A DNA stretch of 64,000 nt, from positions 4,278,001 through 4,342,000 of the forward strand of contig NZ_CP030840.1 in the NCBI RefSeq assembly GCF_003330725.1. Direction: 5' to 3'. A program made the position numbers and the translations under genes. Position 1 is the stretch's first letter. Every line of letters starts with the position of its first letter. Positions 25,355 to 32,351 of the stretch are shown piece by piece. The stretch is from Acidisarcina polymorpha (GTDB lineage: Bacteria > Acidobacteriota > Terriglobia > Terriglobales > Acidobacteriaceae). Below the pieces are notes generated by a model. That model saw nothing but the letters and a program-made list of their open reading frames with translations. It was not told where the DNA came from and ran no database searches.

Positions 25355-25972
25355 ATGATGGAGAACACTCAAAAGCCAATTCCGCTAACTTCCGAAGAGG
25401 AAGAGTTCGTTCTCCTGGTCTCTCCGGCCTCGCGAATGGGGCAGCAGCGGGCCCACTCGGAGTTGGAGTCAATAGTCATTCGTCTCTTCGATCAGTTCCA
25501 AGGGCGAGTTCTAAGATACGTAATGGCTTGCGGTCTGCCACTTCACGATGCCGAGGATGTCGTCCAGGAGACATTTCTCTCCCTGTTCCGTCATCTCGAA
25601 CTAGGCCGACCAAGCTCCAATCTTAATGGTTGGCTCTTCCGCGTTGCCCATAATATGGCATTGAAACGGCGGGCCGCCATTCAGGCGATGGACAGGAAAC
25701 GGGTCGATCAAGAATCCCTGTCGGAGCATCCCTGCGGGGCAGCCAATGCCGAGGAGAAGTTCTCATTCAACCAGACTAAGCAACGGCTTCGCGCCGTCGT
25801 CGAGGCCCTTCCCGAGCAAGACCAGCGCTGCCTCTACCTGCGCGCCGAGGGGTTGAAGTATCGCCAGATTGCCGACGTGCTTGGCATTTCGCTCGGAAGC
25901 GTCTCACTGTCGCTCTCCCGATCTTTTGCGCGTATTATTCGGGCGACCGAAAGGGGGAGCCATGAAGGATGA
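25355..25972 (+). CDS. ECF-type RNA polymerase sigma factor
   Basis: 205 aa. Sigma region 2 is seen at about residues 40-110 (RLFDQFQGRVLRYVMACGL, HDAEDVVQETFLSLFRHL, NGWLFRVAHNMALKRRA) and region 4 at about 140-195 (LRAVVEALPEQDQRCLYLRAEGLKYRQIA, LGISLGSVSLSLSRSF). Two ATGs in a row (25355, 25358) offer starts; neither has a strong ribosome site. The stop overlaps the next gene by 11 bases, so both are translated from one message. The next gene has a zinc-finger anti-sigma-like N-terminus and is the likely regulator. The divergent TonB receptor may be a target. Confidence 0.9.
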   Translation: MMENTQKPIPLTSEEEEFVLLVSPASRMGQQRAHSELESIVIRLFDQFQGRVLRYVMACGLPLHDAEDVVQETFLSLFRHLELGRPSSNLNGWLFRVAHNMALKRRAAIQAMDRKRVDQESLSEHPCGAANAEEKFSFNQTKQRLRAVVEALPEQDQRCLYLRAEGLKYRQIADVLGISLGSVSLSLSRSFARIIRATERGSHEG

Positions 25973-27173
25973 CCGAATTCACCTCTCGGACGAAGAGCTG
26001 CTTCTCTTCACGGATCAGGAGCTGCCAAATCGGCGTGCAGCCATGGCGCGCGAGCACCTGGCCCAGTGTGAGCATTGCCGCAAGCGTCTGAGAGATATCG
26101 AACACGCTTCAGCCTGCTTTGCCGACCAGCATGAACAAGAGATCGACGAGCAGAAATATGTTCCATCCACCTCGCGCGACTTGCTGAAGGCCCGCTTGTC
26201 CGAAGCTTCTGCGCGAAGTGGCGGGTGGCTGCCCGCTCCGATCGGGAGCTTAATGGGCAGACAGCTGGCCTCAGCTTGTGTGGCGCTCCTGCTCGTAGCG
26301 GGAGCGAGTTGGGCATTGCGCTCTCTCATCGCTGCGCGACCCGGCTCGAATAGGATGAGGGCAGACGCCATCGCTCTGCCGCGTAGAGCTCTGACCCCGG
26401 GTTCGACCCGGGCCGTGCAAGTCGCAGACTTGTGCAGCGAGCAGGATCTCAGCAACGATCCTCCAGTGAACCCATCCCTCGAGCAGGCTGTCTTAAATGA
26501 ATATGGCGTACCGGCCTCCTCGAAAAAGGACTACGAATTGGACTACCTGATCACCCCGGCGCTCGGCGGGGCCGGCAGTATTCAAAATCTTTGGCCCCAG
26601 CCGCACTCTTCTATCTGGAATGCCCGTGTCAAAGACCAACTGGAGGATCATCTTCACGAACTGGTCTGCAAAGGCAATATTCAACTGGCGACTGCACAGA
26701 AGGACATCGCCTACGATTGGATCGCGGCATACAAGCGATATTTCGGTACCGACCACCCACAGCCGGACCTCTCGACTACCGCCGCGGGGTACCCCCCGGA
26801 TGCGGATCAAAGAGACGCGTATCAAAGGGATGCGGGTCAGCGGGATGCGAGTCAAGGGAATGGTGCGGATCGGGGAAATCGAGCCGCTTCTCTGATTCCG
26901 GCGGTCGATGATCTGGCAACGGAAGTGCGATTCTGGCGACTCCAGTCACCTGAGCTTCGCCGTGGCAAGTCGAATAGTTTAGCGAATGCCGATCGGCGGA
27001 GTCATTGGTTCTCCGGCCTTCCTGAGGACCACACGACATTGGCAGCCGGGGCTAGAATGGCCTTGACCTCGCGTAGGAGTTCAGGATCTGCTGCAGCTCC
27101 AAGGGCGCTCAGATTTCGTCGGACCTCTTCTGTCGTCGACATACCCACCAAGGTGCTGGTGACACGGGGATAG
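25962..27173 (+). CDS. zf-HC2 anti-sigma-like membrane protein with an extended repeat-bearing tail
   Basis: 403 aa from ATG 25962, chosen because GGGGGAG lies just ahead and translation couples to the sigma gene (11-base overlap). The N-terminus carries the zinc-binding H-x3-C-x2-C of anti-sigma proteins (HLAQCEHC). One membrane helix follows (about 105-128: LASACVALLLVAGASWAL). After it comes a domain seen in many acidobacterial proteins: YELDYLITPALGGAGSIQNLW then IWNARVKDQLEDHLHELVC and AYDWIAAYKRYF, resembling HNH-type folds without its His pair being evident. In relatives I recall the protein stops soon after this; here about 130 further residues follow, starting in a 15-base repeat and ending antisense to the aldo/keto reductase. 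The tail may result from loss of a stop codon. Confidence 0.75.
   Translation: MKDDRIHLSDEELLLFTDQELPNRRAAMAREHLAQCEHCRKRLRDIEHASACFADQHEQEIDEQKYVPSTSRDLLKARLSEASARSGGWLPAPIGSLMGRQLASACVALLLVAGASWALRSLIAARPGSNRMRADAIALPRRALTPGSTRAVQVADLCSEQDLSNDPPVNPSLEQAVLNEYGVPASSKKDYELDYLITPALGGAGSIQNLWPQPHSSIWNARVKDQLEDHLHELVCKGNIQLATAQKDIAYDWIAAYKRYFGTDHPQPDLSTTAAGYPPDADQRDAYQRDAGQRDASQGNGADRGNRAASLIPAVDDLATEVRFWRLQSPELRRGKSNSLANADRRSHWFSGLPEDHTTLAAGARMALTSRRSSGSAAAPRALRFRRTSSVVDIPTKVLVTRG
26805..26849 (+). repeat. Three 15-bp tandem repeats in the coding tail
   Basis: Units at 26805-26819, 26820-26834 and 26835-26849 encode DQRDA, YQRDA and GQRDA; a degenerate fourth (SQGNG) follows. Unit length is a multiple of three, so the frame is kept. 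Confidence 0.8.
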
Positions 27174-27982
27174 TCAAAACAGAAGCGGAGCGCCAGTTCA
27201 GAGAGGTCGATGTCGCGTTCGCGGCAGAAGGCAAGCGCTGCTTTGACCGCTGCGCGCACTTCCGTTGGAGCCGGATGCCAATCCGGCGCTCCCTGCTCGG
27301 TGAGCAAGCCCATGTGCAGCGGCGACGCATTGATAACTCCGATCCCAAGCTCTTCGGCAGTGGGCACCAGGACCGTATCCATATCATCGATCAGGAGGTT
27401 ATAACGACAGTAGCTCAGGACGGCGTCCACCCGGGCTTTCTTCGCAATGTCCTTCAGAACTCTGAGCGGATATCCGCTGATTCCGATGTAGCGAGTCTTA
27501 CCCTCCTCCTGAATGCGTCGAATTGCGGGTAGCGTTTCGTCAATGATTTGCTCAGTATCGCTGAACTCCACATCGTGGATTAGGAGCAGATCCAGATGAT
27601 CTGTGCGAAGTCGTTTTAACGATTCCTCGACACTGGTCCGAACTCGTTGGGAGGAATAATCGAACTGGTCGACACCATACCGGCCGCATTTCGTGCTAAG
27701 AATCACCCTATCTCGTCTTCCCTTCAGCGCTTGCCCTAGCCGGTCTTCTGCCAAGGTATGTCCGTAGTAGGGAGAGACATCGAAGAAGTTGACTCCTGCG
27801 TCGATGGCGAAATGTACGGCCTTTGCGCCCTCGCCGGCGTCACTAGAGCCAAACACACCGCCTAGTGGTGAAGCGCCGAATCCCATGACGGAGATGCGCA
27901 GCTCAGTCTGTCCCAACCTTCGGTAATGCATGAGCGACAGATGGCTTTCTGCCTGGCGAGGAACGGGTTTGAGTTCTGGCAT
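27002..27982 (-). CDS. Aldo/keto reductase, L-galactose/L-fucose dehydrogenase-like
   Basis: 326-aa NAD(P)-dependent oxidoreductase of the (beta/alpha)8 AKR fold. The catalytic tetrad is visible: Asp in FFDVSPYYGHTLAEDRLG, Tyr of the same motif, Lys in ILSTKCGRYG and His in LLLIHDVEF. The YYGxTxAExxLGxALKG stretch and the GISGYPLRVL segment recall L-galactose dehydrogenases and L-fucose dehydrogenases. The neighbouring GH95 enzyme would release L-fucose or L-galactose, which supports that reading. It is divergent from a LacI regulator. Its 3' end overlaps the tail of the zf-HC2 gene on the other strand by 172 bases. Confidence 0.82.
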   Translation of the reverse strand: MPELKPVPRQAESHLSLMHYRRLGQTELRISVMGFGASPLGGVFGSSDAGEGAKAVHFAIDAGVNFFDVSPYYGHTLAEDRLGQALKGRRDRVILSTKCGRYGVDQFDYSSQRVRTSVEESLKRLRTDHLDLLLIHDVEFSDTEQIIDETLPAIRRIQEEGKTRYIGISGYPLRVLKDIAKKARVDAVLSYCRYNLLIDDMDTVLVPTAEELGIGVINASPLHMGLLTEQGAPDWHPAPTEVRAAVKAALAFCRERDIDLSELALRFCFDYPRVTSTLVGMSTTEEVRRNLSALGAAADPELLREVKAILAPAANVVWSSGRPENQ

Positions 27983-28142
27983 TTGATCTCACAAAGAATT
28001 TGGCCTACATCTCTGCGCCACTATAGCGAAAAACGATCGATAAAGTAAACCATACAGTAAGGGCAGATGCCGGACCGTCTCCAAGGCTGCGTTTGCCTCT
28101 AACGGTATTCCAAGTGCAGAGCCTGGCCTGTATAGTGCATGT

Positions 28143-29219
28143 ATGCCCGTCCGCATGAAAGACATCGCAGAGGACCTGGGTTTGTCGGTGGTCACAATTT
28201 CGAAGGTCCTGCGAAATCATCCCGATATCGCCGAGGAAACTCGCCACCGAGTGCTTCAGCGGATGAAGGAAGTTGACTACCGGCCGAACACGATGGCCCG
28301 AAGTCTTGTTACCGGACGTAGCTATTTGGTGGGCCTGGTAGTTCCCGACTTACTTCATCCGTTTTTTGCTGAACTGGCGAAGGTGATCTCGGCAGCCGTA
28401 GGGAAACGCGGTTACTCGATCATTATTTCCTCCTCCGAGGAAGACCCTGCCATGGAAGTGAGAGAGATCGAGCAGTTGATGGACCGAAGCCTTGACGCGT
28501 TGATCGTCGCTTCGTCGGGCAGCGATATCGGACCATTTTCACGGTTGGATCGACAGGGAGTACCGTACGTCTTGATTGACCGTGAACTGGCCGGCCTTTC
28601 AGCAAATTTTGTGGGGACGAACGACGAAACCGTCGGCAGGCTGGCGACCGAACACCTCATTGATCAGGGATGCAAAAGAATTGCGCACATCCGGGGTCGG
28701 GAGAACAGTACCGGCGAACGGAGATTCGAAGGATATAAGCGCGCGCTTCAGCGCAACAGCATCCCGTATGTTGACTCATTGGTCGTGGCGCGCTCGAGTG
28801 TCGACATCAATAGCGAAAAGATGGGTGCAGAGGCGATGCGCCTTCTACTCGAACGTAGGCCTATCCCGGATGGCATTTTCGCCTACAACGATCCACTCGC
28901 AATTGGAGCCATGGAAGCAATTTTGGAGGCCGGGCTTCGAATTCCCGAAGACATCGCTGTGATCGGATGCGGAAATCTTCACTACGATCGTTTGTTACGC
29001 GTTCCACTGTCCAGCGTGGATCAGGACAGCCAGGGTATGGGAGATAGAACTGCTGAAATCGTCCTTACTCTGCTCGAGTCCAAGATTCGCCCTCAGGCAA
29101 GGAGCATTATTCTTGAGCCCTCTCTCGTGTTACGGGACTCAAGCATGAGAACGACCGGCCGCCGGAGCGCAGCGCGCCGTTCTAAGCCTGCAAACTCTAA
29201 GAGAACCGGCCGCACGTAA
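28143..29219 (+). CDS. LacI-family transcriptional regulator
   Basis: 358 aa. The N-terminal LacI helix-turn-helix and hinge are complete (MKDIAEDLGLSVVTISKVLRN, then YRPNTMARSLVTGRS). The periplasmic-binding-like effector domain follows (LVGLVVPDLLHPFFAELAKVI, VLIDRELAGLSANFVGTND, GIFAYNDPLAIGAMEAILEAG, VPLSSVDQD). A basic tail (about 335-358) is extra. The second Met (28155) could be the start; no clear ribosome site is seen. Placed between the divergent aldo/keto reductase and the convergent GH95 gene, it probably answers to a sugar from L-fucose- or L-galactose-containing glycans. Confidence 0.92.
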   Translation: MPVRMKDIAEDLGLSVVTISKVLRNHPDIAEETRHRVLQRMKEVDYRPNTMARSLVTGRSYLVGLVVPDLLHPFFAELAKVISAAVGKRGYSIIISSSEEDPAMEVREIEQLMDRSLDALIVASSGSDIGPFSRLDRQGVPYVLIDRELAGLSANFVGTNDETVGRLATEHLIDQGCKRIAHIRGRENSTGERRFEGYKRALQRNSIPYVDSLVVARSSVDINSEKMGAEAMRLLLERRPIPDGIFAYNDPLAIGAMEAILEAGLRIPEDIAVIGCGNLHYDRLLRVPLSSVDQDSQGMGDRTAEIVLTLLESKIRPQARSIILEPSLVLRDSSMRTTGRRSAARRSKPANSKRTGRT

Positions 29220-29363
29220 GAACAGCAAGCTCCTAAAGTCACGGCTGACCATTCTCGCGAGAGCAACTCAGAGCACGTTCAATCGAGTGAAGATCCTTCC
29301 GAATTCTTCTCCTCTCGCTTTCGGTAATCAGGACTCCTAAGAAAGTTCTGTTTACTCCAAGAC

Positions 29364-31742
29364 TCAATGAGTGTGCTCGCTTCGCGCATGCAGCGAAGCA
29401 TCTAGAACCACAGTGCGGCCCGGCTGCAGCTTGAGCTTGGTCTGCTGGCCTGCGTAAAGTAGCCGGTATTGGGCTCCATGGTCTGAGTGCAGCCGGAAGC
29501 TGGTTAGCCGTCCTTGCCTCCAGGTAATATCGGCCTTGGCGCCGCCGCGGAGGCGAACCCCAGTCAGGCTGCCGTCGGGCCACTCTTTGGGCAGCGCTGG
29601 CAGGATGCTGATCTCGTCATTCGTGCTTTGGACAAGCATCTCCATCATGACTGCCGGACCGCCGAGGTTGCCGTCAATCTGAAAAGGCCGGCCGCACAGG
29701 TCGAACATGTTTGGCAGCGTACTCTGGTTGATCAGAAGGGTCAGATTACGGTAGGCCTGTTCCGGATTCCCCAGTCGCGCCCACAAGGCAACTCTCCACA
29801 CCTGAGACCATCCGGTACTACCATCGCCCCGAATCTCTAACGATTTATAGGCAGCCTTGGCGAGCTCTGGAGTGGTCTCCGGGTTGATGTCGTGTCCCGG
29901 ATACACCGAGTAGAGGTGCGATACATGGCGGTGCTCTAATTCGGTCTCGTCATAGTCCTTGATCCACTCCTGTAGCTGCCCGCGCTTCCCGATCTGCAAT
30001 GGGGGCAAACGCTTTTCGACCTGCTCCAACTGTGCTCCGAAGGCACTGTCCTCCCCGAGGATCTGAGCGGCCTTGCGGGTGTTCTCAAAGAGCTCCCGAA
30101 TCAATTCCAGATCCATGGTAGGAGCGTAGGTCAGGTTCTCCCGCTTGCCGTTCAACAGATAGGCGTTCTCTGGAGATGTCGAAGGATTAGTGACCAGGTC
30201 TCCTGCGAAGGCCATACCGGAGGGGACTTCTACCAATGTGCCGACGATGAAAGTGGCGGCTGCCTTCATGGCGGGATAAGCCTGTTGGGCCAGGAAGCTA
30301 CGATCATTACTGAAGAGATAGTGGTCCCACATTTGATTGCTTAACCAGGCTTCGCCCATTGGCCAAATGCCCCATGGGCCATCCACTGGTGTTGTGGCGC
30401 GCCACACATCGGTGTTGTGGTGAAGCACCCATCCGGCGCTATGGTAGTGGACACGGGCGGTTTCTGCGCCTGTTTGCTGCAAATCTGCAATGAGTCCCCA
30501 CAGCGGGTCTTCCGTCTCCCAGAGATCGCCGGCATCGGCCTGCCAGTAGTTCATCTCGAGATTAATGTTGGTTGTCCATTTGCTACTCCATGGGGGAAGC
30601 AGCGCGTCGTTCCAGATTCCTTGCAGGTTTGCCGGTTGACCGCCTCGACGCGAGCAGGAGATCAGTAGATAACGCCCAAACTCGAAGTAGAGCGCCAGCA
30701 GGCTGGGGTCTTCATGCTTCGAAAACTGCTCGATCCGCTGGTTCGTCGGCAGGTTACTCTCGCTATTTCCGGGTCCGAGTTGCAGGTGGACCCTCGAGAA
30801 TAGGCGACTGTAGTCTGCGATGTGGTCCTGACGGAGTTGCTCGTATGGCTTCCGCACGGCCTTATCGAGATATCCCTGGGCAAGCAGGACAGGATCGCCG
30901 CCGATATCGCGAAAGTCCTTGAAGCTGGTTGCATTGCTGAAAAGGAGGGTGACCGAGTTAGCGCCGGAGATATCGAGATGATTTCCGCTACTGCGAACTG
31001 AACCGCCTTCGGTCAGCACCTTCAACGCAGCAGCGTAACGGGTCTCGGGCTGGTCCCAGGATCCCGTCCAGCTGAAGGGCTTGTTTTGCCGGGGCTGGAT
31101 CTGCCCTGTGAGGTGCAGGCTGCCGTCTTCGCCGCTTGTGACCTGGAAACCCGGCTGGGGGGAATCCATCCCCACACTGAATGTGAGTTGGCCCGGCTGG
31201 CTGGCGGTCAAACGGATGACAAGTACCTGGTCAGGAAAAGAGACAAAGCTCTCTCGCAGGAAGCTGGACTCGCCGACCTTGTACGCCGTATTGGAGATAG
31301 CGTTTTCCAAGTTCAGGTCGCGACTGTAGCCAGTCGCCTGCTGGTCCCCCGCGAAGTGCAAGCGCAGGTCGCAAAACGGCTGGTAGGGCATGAGCACCTT
31401 TGGATTGCCCATCATGGTCGAAGCGAGCTGCTCCGCTTCACCTACCTTGTCTGCAAAGATCAGCTTCCGCACCTCGTCGAGGTGGTTGTAGGCTTCCGGA
31501 TTGTCGTAATCGTGCGGGCCGCCACCCCAGAGGGTAGCTTCGTTGATCTGATAGCGCTCGTCCTGGACACCGCCGAAGACCATCGCACCAATCCGACCAT
31601 TGCCGAGCGGGATCGCTTCTGTCCACTTGGAAGCCGGCCGGTCGAAGTGAAGCATTGCCGGCGTTTCCGCTCCTCTAGCGAGGGAAATCGTGCCCGAAAG
31701 CAGGAAGGCAGCCATTAACAACCGCGTGACTCTTTGTCTCAT
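29364..31742 (-). CDS. Secreted GH95 alpha-L-fucosidase/alpha-L-galactosidase
   Basis: 792-aa glycoside hydrolase predicted to cleave terminal alpha-1,2-L-fucose or alpha-L-galactose from glycans such as xyloglucan or arabinogalactan side chains. A signal peptide (1-24) is followed by the N-terminal beta domain (RPASKWTEAIPLGNGRIGAMVFGG, INEATLWGGGPHDYDNP) and an (alpha/alpha)6 barrel with PANLQGIWNDALLPPWSSKWT, NINLEMNYWQA, HHNTDVWRATTP and ELEHRHVSHLYSVYPG. These are strongly conserved GH95 blocks, and the usual substrate Asn/Asp and Glu residues are within them. Length is normal. AAGGG sits 4-5 bases before ATG 31742. It is convergent with the LacI gene and divergent from GH3. Confidence 0.95.
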   Translation of the reverse strand: MRQRVTRLLMAAFLLSGTISLARGAETPAMLHFDRPASKWTEAIPLGNGRIGAMVFGGVQDERYQINEATLWGGGPHDYDNPEAYNHLDEVRKLIFADKVGEAEQLASTMMGNPKVLMPYQPFCDLRLHFAGDQQATGYSRDLNLENAISNTAYKVGESSFLRESFVSFPDQVLVIRLTASQPGQLTFSVGMDSPQPGFQVTSGEDGSLHLTGQIQPRQNKPFSWTGSWDQPETRYAAALKVLTEGGSVRSSGNHLDISGANSVTLLFSNATSFKDFRDIGGDPVLLAQGYLDKAVRKPYEQLRQDHIADYSRLFSRVHLQLGPGNSESNLPTNQRIEQFSKHEDPSLLALYFEFGRYLLISCSRRGGQPANLQGIWNDALLPPWSSKWTTNINLEMNYWQADAGDLWETEDPLWGLIADLQQTGAETARVHYHSAGWVLHHNTDVWRATTPVDGPWGIWPMGEAWLSNQMWDHYLFSNDRSFLAQQAYPAMKAAATFIVGTLVEVPSGMAFAGDLVTNPSTSPENAYLLNGKRENLTYAPTMDLELIRELFENTRKAAQILGEDSAFGAQLEQVEKRLPPLQIGKRGQLQEWIKDYDETELEHRHVSHLYSVYPGHDINPETTPELAKAAYKSLEIRGDGSTGWSQVWRVALWARLGNPEQAYRNLTLLINQSTLPNMFDLCGRPFQIDGNLGGPAVMMEMLVQSTNDEISILPALPKEWPDGSLTGVRLRGGAKADITWRQGRLTSFRLHSDHGAQYRLLYAGQQTKLKLQPGRTVVLDASLHARSEHTH

Positions 31743-32351
31743 TTGCCCTTTCGTCTGACATCCTGCGCTTCGATTAAGTTCAAGTTCTGCCTCTCACCGC
31801 TGTCATGTGAGCCCCGGTCTCATCAAAGGGAGGCGCCACTGAATTGCAGAAACGCCGCACATATAGCGACGCGGAAACCTTTAACGGGATGTTGTCGGTA
31901 TAGCGTTCGACCACGATTCCCAGTCCGAAGGGAAAAGGGATCGCATTCGCAAGCCACTGCGGCCCTCCCCCCGTACGATGAAGCTGCACCGGTTCATGGG
32001 AGAAGAAACCCGGTGCCGTTCGAAAGGAAGAACCTCAACTGCCGAAAGTAGTCCGAGATCAAACGTGCAAATTAACACGCAGGGTCGGCAAAGGTCAAAT
32101 ACTTAATCCTTTACTGTTACGTGAACTACGCACTACGATAATAAGCCAGAGGCGGTACGACAATCCAAGCTTTCCCTCGAGGGCATAGAGTTAATATTCA
32201 CTACGTAAGCCATCCTGGTACCGGCTCATTCCAGAGAACAATATTTAATTCCTCACGAGCGCCGTCTGAGATACTGGGCGTTTGCTACGTGAGCGCAGGC
32301 CGATTAGATGTGTTCCGACGCGGCATCATCAACCACTCAGCGAGGGTACTT
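31743..32351. other. Long divergent promoter region between GH95 and GH3
   Basis: About 600 bases without a convincing gene. It must hold the promoters of both glycosidase genes. TACGTGA occurs twice (32119-32125, 32286-32292) and CACTACG twice (near 32131 and 32200), but I see no clean palindrome that would mark a LacI operator. Confidence 0.4.

Noticed and set aside
26805-26870. CRISPR-like short repeats
   Set aside because: Tandem 15-bp units without spacers inside a coding frame; an ordinary coding minisatellite.
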